NCBI GenBank assembly: GCA_020796225.1
Contig: CM036767.1
Coordinates: 17,142,427 to 17,206,426, forward strand
Direction: 5' to 3'
Length of the DNA: 64,000 nt
Source: Arion vulgaris
Lineage: Eukaryota > Mollusca > Gastropoda > Stylommatophora > Arionidae
Under the pieces are notes generated by a model. That model was not told the DNA's origin and made no database searches. It saw only the letters and a program-made list of their open reading frames with translations. Below are positions 53,938-63,834 of this stretch, in pieces. A program made the translations under genes and the position numbers. How positions within the stretch are numbered: position 1 is the first letter of the stretch; every line of letters starts with the position of its first letter.

Positions 53938-54560
53938 GAAACTGTCCTCCCTGGGACAACCGGGCAATGTACTGTTACATTACCAACTAACATTCGCGGA
54001 AGAACTGGGGTGGGTGATGTTGGCGAGCGTAAAATTTCAATTGCTTTGCTAGTGCCGAATGAAACGACCCTCTAAAATATATGTGCTCAGCCCCAGTTCA
54101 GTGTTTCCCGGGGACATGGAAAATGCAGAGTAAACATTGCAAATTGCCAAGTGCTGACACGCGACCCGAAACAGCTGAGACTACTCCTGTTCAGGAATAA
54201 ACTCACTGTGGATAGAAAAGTAAGGCCGATAATGCAGATTGTTGACGGGTACAAACTCAAACATTGGCGAAGGGCGATACATTTCGGACTCCGATCATTC
54301 TACACAGAGTAAGAAGACGTCCAAGCACTATGGCTCAGATCATATAAAGGCCAGTTAAACAACCAGAAAAAGATCGTTTGTGTGACAAGCAAATGTGTCT
54401 CCATTGACTGAGAATGTTCCTAATCTGGAACGACCTCACATAATCAGAAAGAGCGCATAGTGTAGACATCATACTCATCTTAGGCTCAGATCATAAAGTC
54501 CAAATTTACGGCGAAAATGATCGTTAATGAGCGATAAAAACACAAAGGAAAAGGATATAG
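53938..54560 (+). repeat. Continuation of the inverted-repeat family, includes block shared with 11.3 kb
   Basis: A tract with GCCCGGGAACC-type and CGAACGAAACGACC motifs but no ORF longer than 60 codons. TGAGAATGTTCCTAATCTGG and AACGACCTCACATAATCAG match 11331-11376. Confidence 0.45.
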
Positions 54561-54728
54561 GAGCTACCTAGTAAATAAATAACGCGCGGAAATCGGATGT
54601 GAAGGCCTAGGTCCCATAGGCGCATAACTGGCACAACGTACAGTCGCTTTTAGGTTGAGATCACATACAGACCACAAATAGTGGTTTAAAAAGTGGTTGT
54701 TATGGGGCTTCGAGAAGAAGAAGAAGAA
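54560..54728 (+). mobile_element. SINE-B, 5' truncated
   Basis: GGAGCTACCTAGTAAATAAA, GGAAATCGGATGTGAAGGCC, GCACAACGTACAGTCGCTTT and GCTTCGAGAAGAAGAAGAAG. Confidence 0.85.
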
Positions 54729-54815
54729 GCTGGCACGTGTTAGAATTGATACAACATTTGAATTGAAAATTAGTAATTTAGTATTAATACTATATATCTT
54801 GCAATTCCATCTTTT
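54729..54815 (-). pseudogene. LINE-L fragment, minus strand
   Basis: TTGAATTGAAAATTAGTAAT and TATATATCTTGCAATTCC are the complement of 11890-11975. Follows the SINE-B tail directly. 54816-55261 is empty. Confidence 0.7.
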
Positions 54816-55261
54816 ATTTAGACTTTTAAAAGCTGATGTTGCGTTGTTGATGTTTCCTGGAGTCTATAAATACTATATATACAAATTCCGCTTTCCGCTG
54901 GTGTGTTGATGTTTTATCCAAATCATGAAATTTGAACAGTTTTTTAATGCATAATTTGTAGGTCAATGCCACTTCACACACTTTTTAAAATGACTTCTTG
55001 ACCGAGTTATGAGTTAATTAAGTTGATTAAAAATGTATACATTTTATTGCGTGTTCAGTCATCCATTATATATTAGGTCATTAACATGCACAGCAAACTT
55101 AGTCACGTTGTTTGGAAACGAGAAAAATCAATTTAGAATCGGATAACAATGTGTTGTTCTATTAAAATACACTGCTCAACTTTAGTGTGTATCTTGAACG
55201 TGTGTTAAGTTAGTGTGATTGCACAGTGTTATGAAAGGTGCACATCCGTTGTTAAAAGAAA

Positions 55262-56024
55262 GGGCGTCTTTGTGACGTAAAGGTTAGGTGATCACCATGT
55301 ATCCCTGTTTGCTCCCTCGTCGAACTATCGGGATATTTTTTTAGTAATCCATGATCGCATTGTAGATGTGATCAAGTGTCTAGTCCTATCAGAGATGTAC
55401 GATAAAACATAGGGCCCATGCTCAAGTTTAACACGTAAATGAGCTTTGGCGCTTCAAAGTCGAGAAGTGCAGGCTGGAAAGCCGTTGCCCAGAGTGCTGG
55501 CTGGAAAGCCGTTGCCCAGAGTGCAGGCTGGAAAGCCGTTGCCCAGACACATTACATTAGAAAGTTTAAAAAATAATATATCTGCAAAGTATTTCCAACA
55601 TCTTCAAAATTACTTCAAGAATCCTCGCTGGTACTATCGAGTTCGTGCACTGCCGCTGCAGCGTAGTTGTTAGTGAACTCGCTTCTCAAGGCTGGTGGTC
55701 TGGTTCAACTCCCGCAGTGTGCGTGGAATTTTCCCGACCGCGACGGCTCTCAGATCGAACCAGCCTCAACTGGGTACCAGACATGCTCTGGGAAAGTAAA
55801 GGCGGCCGGTGTGATGCTGACCACATCACCCATTGTGTGCGACGGTCAATGAAAAATACAGGCCTAACACTGTATTGCCCTATATACCACGAGGTATGAA
55901 AGGGTTCCTTACTTACTTACCAAGTTTGTGCACTGCCGCTGAGATCTTCGGATGTAAGAAAGAGATCGAAGCATATATAGTTCTCACTTAAGTGCAATGA
56001 GGATGGTCCTATCAATCAATCTAT
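55262..56024 (+). mobile_element. Family-G element, interrupted by SINE-W, with a 31-bp duplication inside
   Basis: AAAGTCGAGAAGTGCAGGC, then three tandem units of GGCTGGAAAGCCGTTGCCCA (22640 has one), CATCTTCAAAATTACTTCAA, and after the insertion GAGATCTTCGGATGTAAGAA, ending GGTCCTATCAATCAATC. Its (ATCA)n tail was hit by a SINE-A. Confidence 0.8.
55659..55927 (+). mobile_element. SINE-W, tRNA-derived, with 14-bp target duplication
   Basis: Head AGCGTAGTTGTTAGTGAACTC with GTGGTCTGGTTCAACTCCCG as B-box-like, body CCAGCCTCAACTGGGTACCA, tail ACTTACTTAC. GTGCACTGCCGCTG is present at 55645-55658 and 55928-55941. Single copy in the window. Confidence 0.88.
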
Positions 56025-56228
56025 GCCCGTCTGCCCAGCGTGTTCGTAGCGCGTTGGGCTACGGGTGACAAGCTTCCTGTGAGTGCGGTTCAATTCCGCG
56101 GGTTGGCAGAAAAGCCACAGTTTCACCAGATTCACGGTGTTCGTGGCACCGAACCGAAGGGTAACGATATCCATGGCACCGAGCCGAAGAGCAAGTGCTT
56201 CTGGATCGGTAAAATAAAAAAAAAAAAA
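56025..56228 (+). mobile_element. SINE-A inserted in the (ATCA)n tail of Family-G
   Basis: CCCGTCTGCCCAGCGTGTTC to GATCGGTAAAATAAAAA. AATCAATCTAT is found at 56014-56024 and 56237-56247, a likely 11-bp target duplication. (ATCA)n resumes to about 56290. Confidence 0.92.
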
Positions 56229-56290
56229 TTAAAAATAATCAATCTATCAATCAATCATCAATCAATCAATCAAACAATCTATCAATCAAG
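56229..56290. repeat. (ATCA)n microsatellite
   Basis: Remainder of the Family-G tail beyond the SINE-A insertion. Confidence 0.85.
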
Positions 56291-56442
56291 TCGAAAGAAT
56301 TAAAAGATGAGGTTGGGAAATATCGTAATGCAGAACATCTCGGCAAGTTAGTGATTCTGTCATCCATAATGAGCCAGTCATTTATGAGTATTGAATTTAT
56401 CATACACAATCAATATCTTTTAGATTTGGTTCTATAAATAAG

Positions 56443-56572
56443 ACATGGCGCCACCGTTCAGAAGCAATGGCAAACTACTGAACGTATAGTGGTGCCTAAA
56501 ATCAACGACTTGTTTACTGTGGTTGATGGCTACGTCCTTTGGGATATGCCACGATTTTCATTTCTATAAATA
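56443..56572 (+). mobile_element. SINE-H, 5' truncated
   Basis: CACCGTTCAGAAGCAATGGC, ACTACTGAACGTATAGTGG, TGGTTGATGGCTACGTCC and GATATGCCACGATTTTC. Confidence 0.8.
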
Positions 56573-56624
56573 TTCATGGAATAGTATCATCTTCAGTGAA
56601 TAGCTTGTCCTGAACAAAACTTTG

Positions 56625-56757
56625 ATATCCTCATAGTCCTTCTGAATTTTTCTCTCTCGTAGGCCAGATATCCCGCCTCTGCAGTCGTTGTGCTCAAATC
56701 AATGGCTACATCCTGAATCCATCTGCTCCGTGGTCTTCCTCTTCTCATCTTTACTGG
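56625..56757 (-). pseudogene. LINE-O tip, minus strand
   Basis: Complement encodes a GRPRSRWIQDVAIDL-like stretch. Cut off by the LINE-M copy that starts at 56759. Confidence 0.6.
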
Positions 56758-56758
56758 A

Positions 56759-57110
56759 TCATCATCATCATCAGGTGCCGTGCCGGCTGGTGTAGGCGAT
56801 CATGGATCTCCACCAAATCTCTATCGTTGGTGTTTGCTATCAACTCAGATGTTGACGCTCTACCGTACCATGAAGTCATGCCATCCAACACTTTCTCTCT
56901 CTGTCTTCCCCTGTCTCGTCTACCCTCAATTTTACCGGTTGTCATGATGTGTTCTAAACCTCCCTCCTCATCACATGCCCGAAAAATGATGACTGCCTCT
57001 TTCTTATATTGATGATAAACTTTCTCAGTGTCTTGATCTCATTCAACACCTCAACATTAGTCATTTTAGCAGTCCATGGATTCTCATCATTCTTCTATAA
57101 AACCACATTT
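56759..57110 (-). pseudogene. LINE-M 3' end, minus strand
   Basis: CATCATCATCATCAGGTGCC tail complement; minus strand reads GKIEGRRDRGRQREKVLDGM and a TSELIANTNDRDL tail. Close relative of 16540 with few base differences, so the two are young. Confidence 0.82.
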
Positions 57111-57134
57111 CTGTGGCCCTCAGAGATTTTACTG

Positions 57135-57250
57135 GATACATTTCGTAAAAATCCAAGGGAACTTGTCAAACTTGCCCGTCACGGAGTTTGAACTAGGGAC
57201 GCTTGGATTTCGATCGAGTTCACTACCGCGTAAGCTACAGACGCTTTCAT
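57135..57250 (-). mobile_element. SINE-H head, minus strand
   Basis: AAAAATCCAAGGGAACTTG, GGAGTTTGAACTAGGGACGC and TACCGCGTAAGCTACAGACG: only the tRNA-like 5' part. 57251-57495 has no known feature. Confidence 0.75.
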
Positions 57251-57496
57251 GTAGGTACACCTATAAATACTTTTATAAAATAACGTCACTTCACATTTCT
57301 AGACCCTATTGTGCAGGAGGTATGAGGGCCAATTCCTTTTCTCACATGCAGAACGTCAAGTGTGGGATTGAGACCACAAAACTTCGCATTATCAGGGCCG
57401 TGCGGTGTATTTTCTCAGTATGAAGCAAGTCTTCGAAATGCCGATTCGTAAATATTTTTTCCTTAAAATAACCTTCAATTGTAATTTTGATTTTGC

Positions 57497-57850
57497 CGCT
57501 TGTGTCGCCCCTCCCCACTTACGGTGCCGCTTGTGTCGCCCCTCCCCACTTACGGTGCCGCTTGTGTTGCCCCTCCCCACTTACGGTGCCGCTTGTGTTG
57601 TCACTACTCCTCCCCACTTACGGTGCCGCTTGTGTCGCCCCTTCCCACTTACGGTGCCGCTTGTGTCGCCCCTCCCCACTTACGGTGCCGCTTGTGTCGC
57701 CCCTCCCCACTTACGGTGCCGCTTGTGTGCCCTCCCCACTTACGGTGCCGCTTGTGTTGCCCCTCCCCACTTACGGTGCCGCTTGTGTTGCCCTCCCACT
57801 TACGGTGCCGCTTGTGTTGCCCCTCCCACTTACGGTGCCGCCCTTGTGCC
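57497..57850. repeat. 32-bp GC-rich minisatellite, 11 units
   Basis: CCCACTTACGGTGCCGCTTG then TGTCGCCCCTCC. Multiple overlapping open frames on both strands are a repeat artefact. Confidence 0.95.
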
Positions 57851-58039
57851 GAGCAGCCTCGATGTATCATATCACAGCACGGCCCTGCGCGTTATGCTAA
57901 TCCGTCCTCAATCAACTGCTATTAGATTATCATTATATCTAGTATGTCCTATATGCGTATTTTGACACTAAAATGATAAATACTGATTAACTTTAAATTA
58001 TTACATTTTCTGCCTCCGAAATATTACTATTCTTCTTCT

Positions 58040-59535
58040 TCTTTACCCTTAGATCCAAGGGTGGCATAGGTCAGCAAGCAAGGCCTTCCAAGCCCGCACT
58101 TACCCTTAGATCCAGGGTGGCATGAGTCAGCAAGCTAGGCCTTCCAAGCCCTGCACTTCCCTTAGATCCAAGGGTGGCATAGGTCACAAGCAAGGCCTTC
58201 AAGCCCGCCTTACCTTAGATCAAGGGTGGCATAGGTCAGCAAGCTGAGCCTCCAGCCGACTACACTTAGATCCAAGGGTGGCATAGGTCAGCAAGCTGGC
58301 CTTCCAAGACCACTTACCCTTAGATCCAAGGGTGGCATAGGTCAACTAAGCAAGGCCTTCCAAGCCCGCACTTACCCTTAGATCCAAGGGTGGCATAGGT
58401 CAGCAAGCAAGGCCTTCCAAGCCTGCACTACCCTTAGATCCAAGGTGGCATAGATCACAAGCAAGGCCTTCAAGCCCGACTTACCCTTAGATCCAAGGAT
58501 GATATCAGCAAGCAAGGCCTTCCAAGCCGCACTTACCCTTAGATCCAAAGATGGCATGGTCACAATGCAAGGCCTTAAGCCAGCACTTACCCCTAGATAC
58601 AAGGATGGCATAGGTCAGCAACAAGGCCTTCCAAGCCCACTTACCCTTAGATCCAAGGATGGCATAGGTCAGCAAGCAAGGCCTTCCAAGCCCGCACTTA
58701 CCATTAGATCAAGGATGGCATAGAGTCAGCAAGCTAGGCCTTCCAAGCCATTTCACCCTTAGATCCAAGGGTGGGATAGGTCAATTGCATATGTCTAGTG
58801 ATTCCAAAGCTACGCACTTCCTTAGATCCAAGGGTGGCATAGTAACAAGCAAGGCCTTCCAGCCGCACTTACCCTTAGATCCAAGGTGGCATAGGTCAAC
58901 AAGCTAGGCCTTCCAAGCCCTGCTTACCCTAGATCCAAGGGTGGCATGGTCAGCAGCTAGGCCTTCAAGCCACACTTACCCTTAGATCCAAGGGTGGCAT
59001 GTCAGCAAGCTAGGCCTTCCAAGCGACTACTCCCTTTGATCCAAGGGTGGCATAGGTCTCAAGCAAGGCCTTCCAAGCTCCGCTTCCTTAGATCCAGGGT
59101 GGCATAGGTCAGCAAGCAAGGCCTTCCAAGCCCGCACTTACCCTTAGATCCAAGGGTGGCATAGGTCAGCAAGCAAGGCCTTCCAAGCCCGCACTTACCC
59201 TTAGATCCAAGGGTGGCATAGGTCAGCAAGCAAGGCCTTCCAAGCCCGCACTTACCCTTAGATCCAAGGGTGGCATAGGTCAGCAAGCAAGGCCTTCCAA
59301 GCCCGCACTTACCCTTAGATCCAAGGGTGGCATAGGTCAGCAAGCAAGGCCTTCCAATCCGCACTTACCCTTAGATCCAAGGATGGCATAGGTCAGCAAG
59401 CAAGGCCTTCCAAGCCCGCACTTACCCTTAGATCCAAGGATGGCATAGGTCAGCAAGCAAGGCCTTCCAAGCCCGCACTTACCCTTAGATCCAAGGGTGG
59501 CATAGGTCAGCAAGCAAGGCCTTCCAAGCCCGCAC
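58040..59535. repeat. 57-bp minisatellite, about 26 units, seeded from a SINE-D 3' end
   Basis: CTTACCCTTAGATCCAAGGG, TGGCATAGGTCAGCAAGC and AAGGCCTTCCAAGCCCG repeat with spacing of 57 bp (59137, 59194, ...). The left half (58040-59090) is far more corrupted, with single-base losses; the right half is almost perfect. Last unit runs into a SINE-D body. Confidence 0.95.
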
Positions 59536-59806
59536 ATCCATGTCATCTTTTCCAGATCTCTCCACTCTCTCCTCATTTTCTTGCATTCCGTCTCCAGTTC
59601 CCGCTGTTACCTGGTCGCTTCATGAGTCCCTCCTTGCGGAGTCTCTCTTCTTTCTCGAGTGGCAAGCTATGAATTTTCCTGGTTGTGGTTTCTGTAGCTA
59701 TCTAGTGTCTTTTACGGTTTTAATAGCCGCCTCTTACGACATGCGTGGCAGGTAACAGTGATTCTATTCGTTACACCTCAATTTGAGACCCAGTAACCAC
59801 TCGGGA
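59500..59806 (-). mobile_element. SINE-D, minus strand, source of the 57-bp array
   Basis: AAGGCCTTCCAAGCCCGCA, CATCTTTTCCAGATCTCTCC, CTGGTTGTGGTTTCTGTAGC, CTATCTAGTGTCTTTTACGG, then the SINE-C 5' module CGCCTCTTACGACATGCGTG and GTAACCACTCGGG. Same order as 18232-18532. Confidence 0.82.
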
Positions 59807-59821
59807 AAATATAACTATTAG

Positions 59822-60088
59822 GTCACGCCCGAGTGGTTACCGGGATCCAAATTTGAGGTATAAAGAAAAGAACCACTGTTACCTGTCATTCATGTCGTAA
59901 GAGGCAAATAAGAAGGTTTAGTTGAAATCGGATGCATGTGTCCTAAACGTGTAGAAGTCTATGCGTTCAGGGGCCGTCCAAACCAACGTGCAACGTATAC
60001 ACGTTCTTTGCAAAGATCAAACATATCACAAAGAGTGATTAAAATTGGTGGTAAAGAATGAACGCAAAGAAGAAGAAGAACTATTAAA
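59822..60088 (+). mobile_element. SINE-C, head-to-head with SINE-D
   Basis: CACGCCCGAGTGGTTACCGG, CATTCATGTCGTAAGAGGC, GATGCATGTGTCCTAAACGT, ACATATCACAAAGAGTGATT and GAACGCAAAGAAGAAGAAG. Its 5' module is separated from that of SINE-D by only about 15 bp. 60089-60464 contains no gene. Confidence 0.88.
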
Positions 60089-60464
60089 TCTGAAATAAAT
60101 ATTGAGAACAAAAATTATAGACATATTTTATTTTACTCATCATTTCCTTCAATCTCTTCTTTGTTATCCTTTCTATCCTGTCTCTTTCTACATCCTATTA
60201 GCAGTCTTTTTATTTGATCTTTCGCAATTTTCGCAACTTTCGCATTTTTGAAATCCATTAATTACGTAATGTCTTAGTAGTCTGCATTATCAGAATGAGT
60301 TCATTCGCGTGCATCAAATGCTGAAGTTGTTTTCTCTTTTGAACTGTCGGTCTGGAAGTTTAAATCAGAAATGTATGCCAACTCGCCTGATTTAACACGT
60401 TGGCACAAATTATAAAAGTGTAATTTGGAAACCCGAAGTAATGTGTTTTACTTAAAATCTTAAA

Positions 60465-61023
60465 TCATGGCATATCCTTTACAAAATAGATGAGACTGCA
60501 GTAAAACTATTTAATTGGCAAAGCACATAATCACAAAGTACTGTAGTTTTACAAATTAAAAAAAAAGTGTTTATGTGTGTTTTTGCGTTACATTTATTTC
60601 GTTATTCGTTTTTATTCCCAGATTTTCATTAGAAACTTTTGTATTTGGTCGTACATTTTTTTTTTTTTTAATTTGTCACTCCTGTTGTTCGTTTGCTTGA
60701 TATAGGCCTTGTTGGTCGAAACGTTGCTGTATTTTGTCATTGTTTTTGTAATTTGTAAAATACAGTACTTTGTGATTACGTGTTTTGCAGATCCTTTACA
60801 GGACGTAGCCATGAACCACAGTAAACGAGTCGTTGATTTTCTAGGCATCACTTATACGTTCAGTAGTTTGCCAATGCTTTGTGAACGGTGAGGTCTATTT
60901 TTACCTTTTTGTAAAAATCCCACGGAAACGAATTTGCTTACAAATTTGCCCACAGTGGGGCTTGAACCAGGTACGCTTGGGTTTGTGATCGACCTCACTA
61001 CCGCTTGAGCTACAGACGCTCAC
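60465..61023 (-). mobile_element. SINE-H, minus strand, split by Family-I
   Basis: Left part 60465-60483 (AATCATGGCATATCCTTTAC) and right part 60791-61023 (GACGTAGCCATGAACCAC to ACCGCTTGAGCTACAGACG). Without the insertion the order equals the copy at 47327. Confidence 0.88.
60484..60790 (+). mobile_element. Family-I insertion, complete, 307 bp, 10-bp target duplication
   Basis: ATCCTTTACA occurs at 60474-60483 and 60791-60800. Starts AAATAGATGAGACTG. GCAAAGCACATAATCACAAA (60518 on) and its near complement ending 60788 make 39-bp inverted ends. Also a T-run, TTCGTTATTCGTTTTTATTCC, and GATATAGGCCTTGTTGGTCG-AAACGTTGCTG. No ORF. Likely a non-autonomous Penelope-like or related retroelement fragment. 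Confidence 0.78.
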
Positions 61024-61084
61024 AAAAACAAGATACATAGACGTTACGATATTCTTATTCTGCATTCAGCTTCTGTTATGTGAC

Positions 61085-61300
61085 TACTCTCGTATGTGTC
61101 ATAAACAGGGCGGTGCGCTTGAGGTCTTCACCAGTCTCCTATAGTTTGTTCTGAAGGGCTCTCACGCTTCTCAGGCTGGGCCAGTCTTGAAAGATGTGCT
61201 CTATGGACTACTTTGGTGCTACACAGGTTCAGGCAGTCGTCCCTGAGACTGATTCTATAGAAGCGTGCCCTGAGACTGCAGCATCCCGTTCTAAGTCTGA
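61085..61300. other. Unrecognised GC-richer segment
   Basis: GCGGTGCGCTTGAGGTCTTC onwards has a 78-codon frame (MCSMDYFGATQVQAVV..) without known motifs. May be decayed RNase-H-type retroelement. Confidence 0.2.
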
Positions 61301-61540
61301 AGATTTAGTCTGCGCTTTTCTATATTTATGTTTTCATGCTCTGGGTTGTATCCACCGTTTGTTATTTTCCCCGTCTTTTTTTCTGGATTGTTTCAGGAGT
61401 GAATTTGTTTCTGCAAAGCTTTGTGTTTGATCGTAAGACCGTTATCAAACAAATGATACAACAACAGAGACGGACACAATACAACGATGCTATATAAAAC
61501 AAACTTCATAAACACAATAAAACAAGTCATTCCTAACACG

Positions 61541-61587
<47 letters not shown>

Positions 61588-61601
61588 CACACACACAAAC
61601 A
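61541..61601. repeat. (CA)n microsatellite
   Basis: About 30 CA dinucleotides with one CAA interruption. Confidence 0.97.
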
Positions 61602-61956
61602 CACAATTTAAAACATTTGCCGTTACTGCCTGAAATACCGATTTTTGAGCAATGTAGGATAGGAGAGACATGAGCCTGTGGGTTTAATTGTCGTATGACT
61701 AGTGCAGTCCTCGCAAAACGTCAGGTTAGAATGTTTCATTTATGTCAACAACAAAAACTCCTTGGCCTTGCAGTGGATTGAACCCGGTTCTACCCTATGG
61801 AAGCCGCGCTCTAATTCATTCGACCAGACGGTCCACTCGTCTCCTAGTGATTCTTAACTAATCTAAAATGGAAATCTGTTAGTAAAAACGGAAAAGAAAT
61901 TAAATATACAAAAATGGAAATGAAAGCTAAAGCCAATAAAATAGTAGAAAAATGTA

Positions 61957-62376
61957 TTATCATCATCAAGTGCCATGCCAATAAGCCTAGATTATCATGC
62001 TCTTCCACAACTCTCTGTTTATTGCTTTAGCTATGAGTTTTGATACTGTTTTTGCGTAGTGCCGTGATGATTAACTTCCTAGATTAGTTTCCCTCTGTCA
62101 ATCTACATTCCTTTTTTCCTATCTCGTCCGATGTCACATTGTATTCAAATTTTACTATTCTTATAATATGTTCAAAGAATTTTCATATTTTTTCTTTCTA
62201 ACGCGTTTTGTAATCAATCTTTTCTAACGCGTTTTGTAATAAATCTTTTCTAACGCGTTTTGTAATCAATCTTTTCTGTCCTGATTTGTTTTTTAAAACA
62301 TTTGCATTTGTCATCCTTTCTGTCAATGGAATTCTTATAATTGTTCTATAAAACTACTTCTCTGTAACCTCTAATA
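61957..62376 (-). pseudogene. LINE-M 3' end, decayed, minus strand
   Basis: TTATCATCATCAAGTGCCATG tail complement, TTCAAATTTTACTATTCTTA and GTCAATGGAATTCTTATAAT have the LINE-M order. A 26-bp unit is triplicated inside (62191-62275). Confidence 0.65.
62191..62275. repeat. 26-bp tandem triplication inside the LINE-M copy
   Basis: TTTTCTAACGCGTTTTGTAA then TCAATC occurs three times with one A/C change. Confidence 0.93.
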
Positions 62377-62395
62377 ATTTACTATTTGTATTAGA

Positions 62396-62530
62396 CTGAA
62401 AACTTCGGTTTCGGATGCGATCGTCCTACATTAGTAGGGGTCTAAAGGGGCCACAATGTTCTACTCGTACATGGGAAAGACTGTTTATATATCACAATAG
62501 GAATGATCAAATGGCCGAGAAGATCGAACG
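62396..62530 (+). mobile_element. SINE-E, 5' truncated
   Basis: CGGTTTCGGATGCGATCG, ACTGTTTATATATCACAATA, GGAATGATCAAATGGCCGAG and AAGATCGAACGAAACC match 28400-28566. Confidence 0.6.
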
Positions 62531-62699
62531 AAACCAAAAAAAAACTATTTGTGTTGTTTTTTATTGTCCATGATTTCCATCCATATGTTTACATTATTAG
62601 AGGATAGAGAATAGGATCTACATAGTAAATTTGTTTCCTCGAAAGAGCAACAGAAAAACCACACTCAAGAAGTATGAGACAAATCAGTTTATAAATTAA

Positions 62700-63062
62700 T
62701 CAAGTGCCGTGCCGATGACTAGGCGATCATATCTCTCACATCGGTCTGTCTCGGAACAATCCATCAACTCCGTCACCGAACCATTGCCGAACTATGATTT
62801 CCAGCCGTTCTGAATTCTGTCAGTGTCTCCCTCTATATTCTCTTCCCATGTATTTTGACTGTTGTAACCAAATGTTCTAAAATGCCCCTTCTAATTATAT
62901 GATTGAAAAACCTAGATTGTCTGTTTCTTATTCGATTAATTGAATTTCGATATGAATCTTTCTTCGACAAGATCTCTTCATTGCTCTTTCTATCTGTTCA
63001 TGGTACTATCAACATTCTTCTGATAAAACCACATTTCTATGGCTTCCAATATTCTTACCATT
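62700..63062 (-). pseudogene. LINE-M 3' end, minus strand
   Basis: CAAGTGCCGTGCCGATGACT, GTGTCTCCCTCTATATTCTC, CAAATGTTCTAAAATGCCCC, TTCTGATAAAACCACATTTC. Frame broken; order as in 56759. Confidence 0.75.
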
Positions 63063-63073
63063 TAGAAGAAGAT

Positions 63074-63336
63074 TCCGCCCGAGTGGTTACCGGGGCCCAA
63101 ATTTGGGGTGTAAAGAATAGAACCACTGTTACCTGCCACGCATGTCAGAAGAGGCGACTAAGGAGGTTTGGATGAAATCGGATGCACGTGTCCTAAACGT
63201 GTGGAAGTCTATGCGTTTAGAGGCCTACCAAACCAATGTGCAACGTATACACATTCTTGGCAAGATCAAACATATCACAAAGAGTGATTAAAATTGGTTG
63301 TAAAGAACGTACGCAAAGAAGAAGAAGAAGAAGAAT
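63074..63336 (+). mobile_element. SINE-C, full length
   Basis: CGCCCGAGTGGTTACCGGGG, CCACGCATGTCAGAAGAGGC, GATGCACGTGTCCTAAACGT, CACAAAGAGTGATTAAAATT and a GCAAAGAAGAAGAAGAAG tail. 63340-63834 contains no gene. Confidence 0.9.
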
Positions 63337-63834
63337 CAGTATCTAGAAGTACTAAAAGAGAACGTCTGTGGATCTCTTGTAAAAGAAACACATAATGAAC
63401 TAAAGCACATAATTGTTATTATTGGAAATGCTCAAAGTAACAACCGTTTACACCAGTAGAGAGCAATGGCAGCAATGTCGGGATTATTCTGTACGTTCTT
63501 TGTGGTTGGCAATTTCATCAAGCTGAAAGATATTGAGAATCTAGTGTCAACCACTGAGGTCAATTCTCAGCAGATGAATACGTATATTTTCTGAGGAGAT
63601 CGAGGCCGAACTGTTAAGAATTTAATCTTTCAATCATTGAAACGTGAATCATGAGATCATGAGATCACCAGTTTTTTTGTTATTTTTGTGACAACTTGAA
63701 AATGTAATCTAAAATAAAACTGAGTGATGACAGTATGGAGAAGCGTATTATGCACCCACCAGGACTTCCACATTAGCCTATATTATAGTGGTTGGAGGAT
63801 TTGTGTGTCTGGCGATGTCGACCTGAGTCAGGTG

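Noticed and set aside
53812..54075. 87-codon frame on the right arm of the inverted repeat
   Set aside because: The other arm does not preserve this frame and there is no recognised motif.
57405..57965. Three overlapping frames of 137-186 codons on a GC-rich stretch
   Set aside because: They translate the 32-bp minisatellite in all frames; no single frame stands out.
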